A stretch of 64,000 nucleotides of DNA from Dysidea avara (taxonomy: Eukaryota > Porifera > Demospongiae > Dictyoceratida > Dysideidae). Below, piece by piece: positions 1-32,720 of the stretch (position 1 is its first letter; the number at the start of each line of letters is the position of its first letter). The DNA lies in contig NC_089279.1 of NCBI RefSeq assembly GCF_963678975.1, positions 23,732,004 to 23,796,003 of the forward strand, written 5' to 3'. A program made the position numbers and the translations under genes. The notes beneath the pieces are model-generated. The model was not told the origin of the DNA. It made no database searches and was given only the letters and a program-made list of their open reading frames with translations.

Positions 1-57
1 TTGATAGCCTGAACAAAGAACATTATATAGTTAGAAGTAAAACAAAAGAATAAAGAC

Positions 58-2567
58 CTGTTGAAATGCTGGAGAGATTGTCCGAAGTTGATTCAACCAG
101 CCATAAGGTAGATGTCCAATTGGATATGTGGTAGTCAACACTGCAATAGCCTTAGTATTATAATTAAGAAATTAAGGATATGAATCATGTTGTACACAAA
201 CCTCTGCTGACCCGCAGCGACTACTCGACGATCGAGCCACCAAAAGGTTCACAACTGGTCGGCTGATCCGCTGGATACTCAGGCTGAGCATTAGTGGCCA
301 CAGAAATTTCGCCAGTTTCAGTGTAGTTATGGGTGCCTACGTGAAGCATCAATAACACACTGCATGACATATACTTGTACAGACACTAGGATGTATTAAC
401 TCTGACCAGTAATAATTCTCCTAAATTTATACAGTTTTGTGTTTGCACATATACACATGCATACGTAGCAAATTGAGTATAGGCCCTATTAAAGACTTTT
501 TAGTGTGCAGGTGGCACTGTACAGAACCACCAATAGTAAATAATGGAGATATACAGTGTCACCTCGGTATATCAGTATTTAGGAATTTCATTTCACCAAA
601 TGATAAATATAATGATTGGGTAAGCTAACAACTTCTGGTTTTAAATGCTTTCAAATTTCTACTTGATTTAGTACACAACTTCACAACTTAATTGTCAGTT
701 ATGTCCAAACAAAAGGAAAGCCGATCATGAGAGGCTCCTTTGCCTTGTTTTATGGAATTTTTTGCATATACGTATGTATGTAAATTCTTAATAGTGATTT
801 TCAGTAACATCTACTGTGCAATAATAAGAACTCTAGAGATAACAATAGCAACTTACAATTTTCTCTCTACTCAGATGTGGGAACACAAGCCTGAAGAACA
901 TCACTAGACTGATGGAACACCTCACCAACACACCAGCATACAGTGCCAGTATTGGTATGGCTATTACATTATTGCATAACAATGGAGTGTGCAGGAGTAT
1001 GCCAACCGATAACATCTGAATATACGTAAGAGAGAAAAAGGTATATAACAAACACACAAAAATCCATAACACAATAAATGTCTTTAAAATAAGCAGCTGT
1101 CTATTGAACAGTATAATCCTTTATACCATTTCCAAGAAGACATACTAGATATATATGCATAGTTACTGTACTTGCTTTGCTCATATCATACCTGCATCAA
1201 TATGTCAGCCAGGAATGTGATACCTGCTACACTGCTGTAGTGCCACTGCAACAGTATCCCAACATGTAGCCATGCCTACAGGATAAATGACCAATGAGAA
1301 GGAGCAGTTTTATGGGTGGGGCTACTCACGGTCATATCAAACAGTGGGTAGGCACACATGAACAACAGTGCCACCTGTGACATGTGACCAACTGATGATG
1401 TCACATGATGCAATCGCTCAAACAGTAACTGACCCAATGGAGTAACAGCTACAAATACACAACTATATTAGTACCATACCTAATTACGGAAGCTGTATAA
1501 TATGGGACACCTCAAAACCAACAATACCATACCTTAAGGTGTCTCCTCCGCCCCTGTCTGTATGCATTGAGCCTGTTACTATCAATACTTGAAATACCTA
1601 CATAATCACTAATATTGTAAAGTACTGGAAAGTAGCCATTAAACAACCTGGAAATTCAGAACACACAGCTGGGGGCTGGGAGTCTAGCTTGATGATGCCA
1701 TGGCCTAGCTGTAAGTTGACGACCAAAAAAAAAGGCTCTTTATTTATAACTACACACATAGCTTCCTCTGAACAATACTGTGACTGCTCTATTAGAGTAT
1801 CTCGAATATTGTTGATGCTATTGAGCTAGGCTCTCAATGACAGCTATAGATAATTTTAAGAGGGGGGGGGCTCAATAATCTTTCTGACAGGTCTACAGGT
1901 CCCGTTCCCCACCACCCCTGCATACAGATGTTCGGATAACAGGTGGTTTTAAGTGGGGACTCATATTATCCTTTCACAAAGTTTCCTATATACTCATTAA
2001 CAAGTCTAACAATGCATGAAAGTACGTAGAGTACACACACTATGCACTCAATTCTTACCAATAAGGATTAACAACAGACAAGTTATCAAAGCCATGATGG
2101 TGCAGTATAGCCATGTCCTTATCCAACCTGGTCTGTCCTTCACTAGTACTAGTCCAACATGTTTGGTTTCCCCCAGAACACCGACACAAAACTTGACCAA
2201 CACATAGGCCAGTCCAAAGCTTGCCAAGGTGTTTACCACATTGGAACTCTGGGCTATGCTCCGGTTCAAAAACTACATCAGTTGTAACAAAATGTAATGG
2301 GAAAAATGCACACACTATAGCATGTAGCATATTATACTGAAACCCTAGGACAGCCTATGTGCAGCCAATAACGTTCGCTACTGGCATATTTCCGGATACT
2401 TTAGTGCAACTGGAATCCAGCTCCACCATCAGGCGTCAGCTACATGAGCTAGTCTGGCTAAATAATACCTGTTCTCCAACATCCACTGCAATGTCAGTGA
2501 AGGCGACTGGTATGAGAAATCTCGTAAGAGTGAAAAGGTCAACGATTACCTCACGTGCGATGAGCAT
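58..2567 (-). CDS. ANKH: ANKH (progressive ankylosis) multipass transporter, 3' part outside window
   Basis: Seven minus-strand exons join in one continuous frame: 2469-2567, 2059-2272, 1330-1448, 1192-1275, 857-1015, 202-336 and 58-150 (903 nt, 301 residues). The ATG at 2567 opens a first exon ending VDVGEQ, matching human IDFGEQ. Other matches are [13 protein letters not shown] (human LASYGLAYSLMKF), [41 protein letters not shown] and [13 protein letters not shown]. The human protein has 492 residues, so about 60 percent is present and the C-terminal exons lie before position 1. ANKH is a multipass membrane protein involved in export of ATP, citrate and pyrophosphate. All introns use GT..AG. 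The next gene upstream on the same strand ends 173 bp before this start. The ortholog call is strong; the substrate in this animal is inferred. Confidence 0.93.
1640..1925. repeat. MITE fragment inside ANKH intron 2
   Basis: This intronic stretch matches the interior of the element at 45282-45629: it shares the CTAGCTGTAAGTTGA block, a TTTATAACTACACACATAGC-like block and the GACTGCTCTATTAGAGTATC motif at 1782-1801. No clear terminal repeats or target duplication were found, so it is treated as a degraded copy. Confidence 0.5.
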
Positions 2568-2740
2568 TTGTATTTTCGAACGGACTATACTATTTCACGA
2601 ATTACCGAGTAAAGAGTTGTTAATAGTTCTGCCAAATCACCCTCCCCAACACATTACAAATACTAAGCAAAAATATATACATTGACAAACAAATATGATA
2701 TAATATATCTTCTCATGTTAAGTGACTAGAGTTAAAATGT

Positions 2741-4152
2741 TTAACAGACATCGCTGTTCCAGCACCAATAAGTTATGAACAGAAGTGCTGTTATGAGCAT
2801 CGACAACAAAAACTCAGCACAATTTAATCTCATCCACAAGGGATACCTGCTCTCCCTACTAACATGGGACACAGTGGTTGTGGTTGTCTCTGTTGTATCC
2901 TCTTCAACATCACTGATTAATGGCTCACTGGCTTTATCCTGCTCTGCTACAGGAGTGACTACTTTGTCTTCAACTGCAGGTGCCACCATCTTGGTGGTCG
3001 CTTCTTGTTCAACCTTCCTAACCAATAGATCGCCTTCCTTAATGGACACAGTGTACTTAGCAGTACTTTTGAGGATTGAATAGTTTTCTGTTGGTGGGTC
3101 AGGGGCTACTCCAACATTCCTGTGTGGAGATCTTCCTTTACGCATCGGACGCCTTGACAATATTTCTGCTTCTTCATCACTAGAGAGCAAGATTGACGTG
3201 GAAGGTGCTGGTTGTACTGGTGGTGTCATAGGCTGGATTCTATGCCTCAAATTATAATGGCGTAACAACCTTGAATCATCCATGGCACCAATGAAATCTC
3301 CTGTAGCTACTAAAGCTGAATAACTATCTTGTTTCTCAATTTTCTCTGTTTCTCTCTTCTCTTTGGGTTCTTCCATTATGGGTACACTAACTTCCTCAGT
3401 CTTTTCCACTACTTTTTGGTCTTCTTTCTGTTCTTCCTTGGTTGTTACTGATGGCAACTGACCTGGATCCATCATCTTTCTTCTGGTGGCACGTTTCTTA
3501 GGCTTTACATTAACATCTTTAACACTGTCTGCATCAGAATCTGTTGGTATTTCTTCCTAGAACGTTAGTACACCATACAAGATAGCATATACACCACACA
3601 ATAAATGTACCTCATTAAGAGAACCAGCTTTATACATTGCCGAGATTCTCGTGCTTTTCCTTCTGGGGGTCACCAACTTAGAATCTTGCTCACGGTCTTG
3701 CCTGGTCTTACGTTTTGGCATAGCCTGTGTGCATGCATACATAAGATGTAGATTCTATTATACACAAATTTGCAACAAACCTTTCTTTCTTGCCCCATCT
3801 TGTATTCTTCAATCACTTCTTCACATCCTATCAAATTGGCCTGTGGCTCCCACGAGTCATGTTGATCATTGAACTTCTTCCAGTGGACGAGGTATTGCGT
3901 TACTCCGTCAATTTCTCTGTGTCCACGAATGGAGTGCACCTATAAGGAAAAATTGACGAAGACACATCAAATACGCTTAGCAGAATTTCGTAATTACAGA
4001 ATCCCAAGAAGGGTGTGCGCATCTAGCCGCAAAATTAAATCACCTAGTCCCTACAAAATCAATGGGCCGGAAAAAACAAGCGCACACATCAGCGATAATT
4101 GTGCAAACTCCATTGCTGACAGCGCTATACTCACTTGATAAAGTTTCGACAT
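2741..4152 (-). CDS. Chromodomain protein with C-terminal emerin/LAP2-like membrane anchor
   Basis: Four minus-strand exons, 4135-4152, 3781-3939, 3611-3724 and 2741-3556, encode 368 residues. Residues 5-55 form a chromodomain with the expected aromatic cage (Y5, W26, F29) and the DSWEP motif, so binding to methylated histone lysine is predicted. A basic region follows (PKRKTRQD, TPRRKSTR, KPKKRATRRK), then a long acidic low-complexity linker with YNLRHR at 198-203. The last 39 residues contain PLW (336-338) and a hydrophobic segment (about 344-363) that ends five residues before the stop, like the tail of emerin or LAP2-beta. I infer an inner-nuclear-membrane tether for modified chromatin. 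No LEM domain is visible. I do not recognise a named ortholog; an alternative is an ordinary chromodomain protein with a chance hydrophobic tail. Confidence 0.85.
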
Positions 4153-4237
4153 GACGCTAAACTTCTCACTTTCAAAATTAAAACTCACGTGATAAAAGGT
4201 TTAATTTTATTCCAATTAACGCGCCTTTTTGGGAGTA
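4153..4237. promoter_or_regulatory. Short divergent promoter region between the chromodomain gene and DHX38
   Basis: Only 85 bp separate the minus-strand ATG at 4152 from the plus-strand ATG at 4238. The interval has a perfect CACGTG E-box at 4186-4191 and an AT-rich core, with no obvious TATA box for either direction. Transcription start sites may lie partly inside the flanking exons. Confidence 0.6.
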
Positions 4238-24394
<20,157 letters not shown>

Positions 24395-24421
24395 TTTAGA
24401 TATTGTGGCTTGTATCAAGCT

Positions 24422-24427
24422 AATAAA
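24422..24427 (+). terminator. Polyadenylation signal of DHX38
   Basis: AATAAA lies 28 bp after the DHX38 stop codon, the only canonical signal close to it. Confidence 0.6.
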
Positions 24428-24750
24428 ATTTGTAACTATCTGCATACCATGATTGTAAACACCTAACATCACATCACACAGAGCTCTAACATTCTAAAAT
24501 ATTTGTATTTCTATGTATGTAGAGATTACATTACAATGCCATCTAAGATTGCAGATTAATTGCTGGAATTTGCATATTATATATTTATTTAATTCTGCAC
24601 ATCATCTCTAGATCTGATAACATACAATAGCATAATACTTGGTGAACAGTGTCCATAAACTATGCCTTATGTGGTTTAGTGTTTGTATGATGTAAGGGGT
24701 ATGTTGTACCCTTGCATGTAAACGAAACCTTGTAAGTCACCTGGTAGGGC

Positions 24751-24758
24751 ATATAAGA
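24751..24758 (+). promoter_or_regulatory. Candidate TATA box of the ADAMTS-type gene
   Basis: ATATAAGA lies about 70 bp before the ATG at 24826, which leaves room for a start site near 24780 and a short leader. It sits in the 431-bp gap after DHX38. A short motif like this can occur by chance. Confidence 0.45.
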
Positions 24759-24825
24759 GGCAGCAGAGATGTTTCACAAATCATATCTTGAGTTATATCT
24801 GCAAAGAACAGAACTGTGTTATAGA

Positions 24826-27800
24826 ATGATGTTAACCTTACTGATTTTACTGGCAACTGCCACAACTGCTATTTGTGAACTAAACTGGGTAAGCCTGCTA
24901 GAACTTTAGATATACATGTACTTATGCATGCAATGGGGAATATGATCTACAGCATTGTTAAATGTTAAATCAAGAACTGTAGCTACTATAAATTGCTTTA
25001 CTTACTACAGGAGGTACCCATTGGTGAAGAACATCTGAAGAGAATATTTGGCAAAGAAGTATATGACAATGGTGTGTATTTTTTAAACACAATACCTCTC
25101 ACAGTTGTATTAATGCCATTTTATTCTGCAGGGAATATTCCAGAATACAAACTGGCATATGCGTACCCTAGGGAGGAGAGGTCAACAGGAGGGGGTGACT
25201 CACCAGACATTGCTGCTGCAGGAGAATTGCTTTACTCCATAGAGACCCTTGATGAGATCCTCAACCTTACACTGTCCTTAAACAGTAGATTGCTTTCCAG
25301 AAGGTAAAAATCATTTAAAGTGTTGATGAGCTGAAATAATTAATTGTTTGTGTACAGCTCTGTAGTTCAGATGAGAAGACAAGATGGTAGTTTAGAGACG
25401 ATAGACTCATTTCCAAAGAACTGTTACTACACTGGCAGAATTGATGGCAACACTGATTCATTAGTAGCTGTTAGCTTATGTGGAGGTGAAATGGTGAGGG
25501 CATATAGCTTATAATATGAGAAGGTGATTTTAACAACTACAATAACCAATAGATTTTGTGTGTACAAACAAAGCGAATAAGACTTCCTTAGTTTGAACAA
25601 GAGTCCTATTCATTATGAAGTCATTCAAAGTTAAAATGTGTTTCCTTTGTACTATAATATGTTGTCAAAATACCAGAGAGTGTATACAAGTCACAACCCT
25701 ATAATTTAGCTAATCAATGTGCTTTTATTCACAGGTTGGTGTGGTGGAAACTGATGAAGACAGTTACCTGATAGAACCAATTGTAAGAAGCAGTGGTGAA
25801 GGATCTCCCCACATTGCTTATAAAGTACAACGGTCACCTCTGCCTGAAATAGAGAACATTGGAGGAGCCAGCGATGATGGAGGTATCAGTTATAAGATTA
25901 TTTAGTAGTGACATGTTGTCATTTCTGTTGTTGTAGCTTTGCCTTGTTCTGACTTGGAAAAACCAGAGAATGGCAGACTAACAGTAAACAGTAACAAACT
26001 TGGCTCCCGTGCTACTTATAGGTGTAACAAAGGCTTCAAACGTATGGGACCACGAGTTAGACGATGTCTACCCACTGGACTGTGGAGTGGCTTTACTCCA
26101 GTGTGTGTACCTAGGAACCCTAATGGTATGTCATAGGCTTATTGTAAAAAGAAAGATTCTATTTGTTTCTGTACCTTTAGTTAAAGCTGCTGGTGGATCA
26201 CCACAGTTGCTGTGCCCAGACCTCACTAACCCACGTTGGGGGAGAGTAGATGTTCGATATGACATTGATAATGGACTGTTTATGGCTACTTACAGCTGTG
26301 ATGAAGGAAGAAGTTTGAATGGTGACCAAACTCGATTTTGTCTTGGAACCAATAAATGGTCTGGACAGCAACCAACCTGTATTCCAGGTATAATTTGAAC
26401 TATTTAGTGTATTCATGAACTATTTAGTGTATTTCATGAACTATTTAGTGTATTTCATGTATTTAGTGAGTGTAATTCACAGATGAAATGCTGGATGTCT
26501 ATCTTAATGGCTTAAACCAGGACAGTAAGAGAAAGAGACGTGAGGAAGTACCGGTGAGAAGTATGGAGACCTTAGTCTATGTTGATTATGGAGTGGTAGA
26601 ATTCCATGGAGCTGACCTCATAGTAAACTACATTATGGCCATGATGAATATTGTAAGAAAACAGTGTGATTTAGTTGCTTCAGTGTTCAGTATGGATATA
26701 CAATAGGTGGCTAGTCTTTATTGTGAACCAACACTGGAGACTCAAATCGACATTGTAATATCCAGGATGATATTGGAATTAGAAGGACCTGAGGTACGTA
26801 ATTCATTGTAGTACAATAGTACAATGTTATAAATTTTGTCATTCTACATAGGATGGACTTGTTATACCAGAGAATGCTAATGCTGCTCTGAACACATTTT
26901 GTGAATTCCAGACTGCCCTGAATGATGAAGATGAATCCAGTCCATTCCACCATGATCATGCCATTTACATTACAAGGTATGGAGCTAGCTGTAACTATAT
27001 GACTGTAGTGTAAGTGTTGTATATATTTGTAGTGTTGATCTTTGTGCTCAAGATGACACTGGCGTTTGCAATAGTGGAGTAGTTGGTAAGTACTTTGCAT
27101 TACATTTATAGCTAGTGTGTTATACAGTATACCTCTGTGTACAGGTTTTGCTCCCGTTGGTGGCATGTGTTCTTTCAGTAGAAGTTGTACAATCAATGAA
27201 GATCGTGGCTTGGGATCAGCTTTTGTGTTAGCCCATGAGACTGGCCACAAGTAAGTCAGAAATACATCCTTCAGCTTGAAAAGTTATTATGTTGTTTCTT
27301 CATCAGTTTGGGAATGCAGCATGATGGATTCATGAATGATTGTGTTGGATCACAAAGGATCATGGCACCTTCTGCTAGTGGACAAGAAGAACTATTCCTG
27401 TGGTCTACTTGTTCTGCTGACTACCTCAGAACATTCTTAAAGTAATTCACACTCCTTAGTGTAACTCCACAGGTGTTATCATGCTTTTACTTATACTCAG
27501 TTCTGGCAATGGTCAATGTCTTGATGATGTTCCAATTGGTGATAGACTTAATGCATCTGCCCTTGAGGGAATCAACTTTGATGCTGATGCTCAGTGTCGT
27601 GCAGCCTATGGTCCAGCAGCCAGATTCTGCCCTGGGAGTTTTGCTGATGAAGTATGCAATTTATAGAGATAATGCCAAATTATAATCCATTGTGACTTGT
27701 AGGAAATCTGCTCACGTCTTTGGTGTCAACCTGATCCCAACAGTAACTGCTTTACTAGAAATGTTCCACCAGCAGATGGTACCAGCTGTGGAGAAAATAT

Positions 27801-30800
27801 GGTAAGGATTAGGAGTGAATTAATTGATACATTTTTATAATAACTGTGATGTGTTCAGATCTGTGTAAGAGGCACTTGTGAAGATGCTGGTGATATCGAG
27901 CCAGTTGATGGAGGATGGAGTTCATTTGGACCATACAGCGAGTGTAGTAGATCGTGTGAGTCTGGAGTGAGGTTTAGGGAGAGACGGTGTAACAACCCAA
28001 CGTGAGTACAACCACATCCAACACAAAAGTGTTTATAATAATGTTATTATTTTAGTCCAGCGTTTGGTGGAGCTTTCTGTGTAGGAGAAGCAAGAGAATA
28101 TGAAGTGTGTAATACTGATGTAAGTGTTAATTATAACTATGTGAGTGGCTTACTGATTACATCTCTCCTACAGGCTTGCCCTGATGGAGCTCCAGACTTC
28201 AGAGATGTACAGTGTGCTGATACCAATATTCTACCATTTAATGGAGAATTTTACCGTTGGGAGGCATTTACTGGTCCAGGTCAGTAACATATACTATTTT
28301 ACTACCTGAAGATTACTGACTGTTCCTCTAACAGTTGTTGGAGTTACTCCCTGCCAGCTAATTTGTCGGGCCATTGGTAGTGAAATTATAGCTATTAGAG
28401 CACTAAGTGTGGTGGATGGTACTAAGTGTAGCATTGACAGTAGTTCTTCAGCTATCTGTATACAAGGAGCATGTACTGTGAGTGATCAGTGTTCTTTAAC
28501 TAAATATTTATGCACTATCTACACCATGTAGCCCCTGGGATGTGACAATGTACTCAACTCTGGTCTACAAGAGGATATTTGTGGTGTATGTAATGGAAAT
28601 GGAAGTGATGTTACAAGTGTTGCTGATTCAGCATCTGGGTCTGGTAGTTTTGGTAAGGTTAACATTCATGCCTAATGTACTTGTAGTTTAAAACTACACT
28701 ATTTTCTAATAGGTTATAGTAATGTTGGTATTATTCCTGCTGGTGCTAAAAATGTCAGAATCTCAGATACTTCATTATCAGCTGTCATAGGTACACAACT
28801 AGACTCAGTAAATGATCTTAATAAATTACATTATACATTTTGTAGCTCTACAACTTGGAGATGAAGAGATTTTAAATGCAGATTTTGGCTTATTTCCAAC
28901 TGGTTCATTTTCTATACCAGTAGCTGGTATCACTGTAACCTACAACAGATCAATATCTGGTTTAGATGTGGCACAAATTGATGGTCCACTACCTGAAGAG
29001 CTATTCATAAGAGTGAGCCAGTGGTATATACCATCTATTGTATGTGATTATTATGTTACTATGTTAACAGATATTAATTACTAGTGAAGCTGGAACATAT
29101 TCAATTTCATGGGAATACCAGTTTTGTGGAACACCACCTACACCACCACCACCACCACCACCCACTACTACTACACCAACACCAAGTTCTAGTTTTGTGT
29201 TACCATCTTCTCTGGTGATCACTTTTTCTGCTGTTGAAAGCTCCACAGTATCTATTAGAACCACTCCAGTTTCTTCACCACAGCCAACTAGCTTGTCTTT
29301 ATCTTCTGCTATACCAACAAGTTCCATTCTGGTGTCAACAATTCCAGCTTCTACCTCAACAATGCTTTTCTCAACCTCTGTTCCAGTACCAACAAAAACT
29401 GTGGTACCAATGACTACATCAATTTCTATTCCAGGATCGTCATCTATGGCAGCCTCCATTCCAATACCAACAACTTCTACTCCTCTGTTACCTTCTGCTA
29501 CTCTAACTTCCATCTTAAAACCTACAGTTTCCATTGTGCCGACAACTGCTATTTCAATGTCAACTTCCATGTCAGAATTTTCCTCAACAACCTCTGTACC
29601 AACAACCACTCTATTATCAGAGACCACATCACTTTCTATTCCAGAATCTTCAGCTCCAGTGCCGACAACTTCTGTTCTGTCATTACCTACAACTACACTA
29701 ACTTCTATCTCAGAATCTACAACTTCCATTCCAGTGCCAATGACAACTTTATTGTTTACCACCATAACTTCAACTACGGTTTCAGAATCCACAACTTCGA
29801 TACCACTTCCAACAACTTCCATTCCAACTACCTCTTCTATGACTACTTCAACCTCTATTCCAATGATCACCTCTACTACAACCAGATTAACTAGTTCTAT
29901 TGTAACAACCTCGGTGACTAGTTCTTCCACGTTCATTACTGCTACTCCAATTCCAGATCCTACAGTAAGTCATAAACCATGTAATACAGACTAGTGTTAT
30001 GGTGTTTGTTAATAGCCGGTGGAGTGTGTCACATATGATGTGTGTGGAGTGTGTAATGGAGACAACAGCAGTGCCACAGTAATCACATCATCTTCATCTT
30101 CACCGCAACCTGTTGGATTTGGTAAGTCAAACACTTTTCCAATGCAAGCCCAACACTTACCGACACCACACACACAATAGGTTACTATGATCTAGTCACT
30201 ATTCCTACTGGAGCCCAACATGTTATGATTTATGAGGAACCATCTACTACAGATAACTTTCTTGGTAAGCTAAACACTAGCAGAAATACAGTGCTATGTT
30301 GTTGTTTTTCAGCGTTATCAGTAAATGGAGCGAGCCTACTAAATAACAGATTTAGGATAAGCAGATCTCCTATAGATATCACTGATAGTAATGGTGTAGT
30401 GTTCCACTATGTTGGATCACCGGTGGAGGCAATAACAACTGAAGGACCGCTAGCACAACCACTAACAGTTCAGGTCAATAATATAAACCACAACCATCCC
30501 TCTATTTTCATGTTTATGATGTTTGCATGAACATATCACATTCTGCAATATCCCACAATCTCTTTAGTAGTATGCTACGGTGTTAACGAATTGACTGCAC
30601 TATTAGAGTATTTATAACTTATGTAAAAGTGACTGCTTTATTAGGGTAGTAAACTAATGTTGAATGTTCTGTTAAAGTATTGATATTACACAAAAGTGCT
30701 AACTTATATGTTGTTAACATTTTTATGTCAGTTATGTACAATACATTACAGGCTCTTGTTGGAGTATCAAGATCAGTTTACTCTGTGATGTGGAAGTACG

Positions 30801-31131
30801 TGATGTGTGATGTGTCCCCAACATCCACCACTACACCAGTGACATCAACAGTAACCACTGCTCCTACTCCAGACTTTGTTATCCCTCTGTGGGTCGGTTC
30901 TGATTACTCTAATGTGAGTAATATTGTGTTTACGTTTTGAAGTCCTCAATATAATTATGATCATATAATTTTTTATAGTGCTTTTTAAATGAGAATGGTA
31001 ATTGTATAAGGAGCAGAGAGGTGTATTGTGAGGATGGACTAACTGGTATACGCCTTAATGATGACTTGTGTGCAGCCAGGAGGCAGAAACTACGAACAAC
31101 AAGAAGATGTGGTGCTTTTCTCTGTCAGTGA
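24826..31131 (+). CDS. ADAMTS-type secreted metalloprotease with two sushi domains and a mucin-like stretch
   Basis: Twenty-eight exons encode 1427 residues: 24826-24888, 25011-25071, 25132-25303, 25358-25493, 25735-25882, 25937-26125, 26181-26387, 26483-26652, 26707-26793, 26852-26976, 27033-27085, 27145-27250, 27307-27441, 27501-27651, 27703-27801, 27859-28001, 28056-28119, 28174-28279, 28335-28477, 28532-28652, 28713-28790, 28846-29012, 29071-29964, 30016-30121, 30181-30264, 30313-30473, 30752-30913, 30979-31131. Order: signal peptide (1-17), propeptide, CCP domains (about 195-254 and 264-323), furin site KRKRR (341-345), reprolysin domain with zinc site HETGHNLGMQHD (501-512) and Met-turn IMAPS, disintegrin-like region (about 553-640), TSP1 repeat ([14 protein letters not shown]), Cys-rich region, spacer, Ser/Thr-rich exon 23 (about 909-1206), a second CGVCNG-plus-spacer unit, and a C-terminal TSP1-like module. 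It is probably active and cleaves extracellular matrix. Sushi domains in the propeptide are unusual. Confidence 0.9.
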
Positions 31132-31590
31132 TTAGCTGTTAATCACTTTTTATGCCTAGTTTCCATGACAAGTGACTTTTGCAAAACTTACTAACTAATC
31201 ACGAACGTAATTGATTTTTAAATATTTATGTAACTTATATTTTAGATCATGTATAGTTGTTGTATGTTACTGAACAGTTAGTATTTTATCAATTGTGATC
31301 CAACTACAATCTTTATACCAGTATTATTCATTACACATACTGTACAATGACTTTTTGTTTAACCTCGCAATAGTTGGCAAAAGCTGTTCTTCCCTATTTA
31401 CCAGAGTACACACACAACAATAAACACACAGCAAAACACAACCACTAGACAACTACAATAATATTGCTATACTATAATTATACAATATAGGATACAAAAT
31501 TCATCATAATTATAAGTTACACATGTGACATCAGGGAGAGAATAGTGGCAGATTAATGGGAAAAGTTTTTGTTGGAGGAGAGTTGACAAG
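31132..31590. other. 3' flank of the ADAMTS-type gene, no gene seen
   Basis: An AT-rich intergenic stretch. An AATAAA at 31419-31424 could be the polyadenylation signal of the preceding gene, giving a 3' UTR of about 300 bp. Nothing else is recognised. Confidence 0.4.
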
Positions 31591-31599
31591 TTTGCAGGT

Positions 31600-32035
31600 T
31601 AGTGAAGCTGTCCTTGCAAAGTGTATCATGTATGATATCTATGTTGTGGTCCAGATAGGATTGAGAACCAAGCATGTCTTTCTGTTGTTGTGATAGTAAC
31701 AAAAATGGCACAAATAGATTTAAACTTCATTTGATCAGAGACAGGCAACCAGTTTAATTGTTGACGATGCTCTGAAAGGCGACCGTATTTCATTAAACAA
31801 TTAGTAACACAAATGCACCTGTTCTGCAATCATTGCAGACATGCTAGTGACTGTAGGTGGAGGACCCCAGACAGGCAAGGCATATATAGTCATCAAAAAC
31901 TAGTGATTCAATCAACATGTTACAAACATCAAATGATAAGGATTTTTGGTGAAGGTTAGGTAAATGTAGGTAGTATGATACTGTATTACACACACTACTT
32001 ACGTAACTGAGGACCCCACTGTAAATGTCTGTCAA
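31600..32035 (-). mobile_element. LINE reverse-transcriptase C-terminal fragment
   Basis: Minus-strand frames contain LNWLPVSDQMKFKSICAI, resembling the LHWLPV..RI.FK block near the end of CR1/L2/jockey-type LINE polymerases, preceded by SLSFDVCNMLIESLVF. The frames are interrupted and no ends were found. It is an old fragment. Confidence 0.65.
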
Positions 32036-32439
32036 AAATAATTCTGACTATTAAATTAAAATTTTCAGAAATTATGAGGCAAAGTGAGTGACTTAATTTT
32101 GGGTGGTCACAGGTGACACCATATTTTCTATTGAACAATGGTGCAACAATATCTTGTACATTATTAGCCATAACTTTTACCTTGAAGACAATATTTGCTT
32201 GTAATTGAACTGAGCACTTTCAAGGTGGTCTTTAACAGATGTACCTTTAGGTTAAAATCATGAAATTTGAAGTTTGGTTGGACATTGCTAAGCACCAGTC
32301 TATAGTGCTTATAACTTTACCAAAGCTGCAGTGATAAAAATTTAACCTTCTGTATTATGCTCATAATATTTATTATGAAGTGTTTTATTTGCAGTTTTGC
32401 TACAACCTCGCTTTCTATTCATCTTTTGAGAGTATTGGC

Positions 32440-32720
32440 ATTATTTCCCATAAAATGTCATGTTACCTACTGACAACAGCTGCCCTCCACTAACCATATC
32501 TCATTATTTATAACTATACATACATAACTAAGTAGCTTGCTACACTGCTTCTCTGTATACTGTGACTGCTCTATTAGAGTATCTAAATCCTGACTGTTCT
32601 ATTAGAGTATCTCTTGCAAACATTGTCCCATAAACGTGTGTGTGTATGTGTGGGGGGAAGGGGCATGCCCCCTGGCCCTCCTGTCTTATGACATGTTCTA
32701 ATAATGTAGCCACTGTATCT
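32440..32720. repeat. Degraded MITE copy carrying two CTCTATTAGAG-type motifs
   Basis: It shares the block running from CTGACAACAGCT through TTTATAACTA to GACTGCTCTATTAGAGTATC with the element at 45282-45629. The motif begins at 32564, and a variant (GACTGTTCTATTAGAG) lies near 32592. A G-rich end (GGGGGGAAGGGGCATGCCCC) follows. The termini are not clear. Confidence 0.5.

Noticed and set aside
437-628. Plus-strand 63-residue frame within ANKH
   Set aside because: It lies in the intron between ANKH exons, on the opposite strand, with no homology.
29064-29936. Minus-strand 290-residue Val/Glu-rich frame
   Set aside because: It is the antisense of the Ser/Thr-rich exon of the ADAMTS-type gene, kept open by codon bias.
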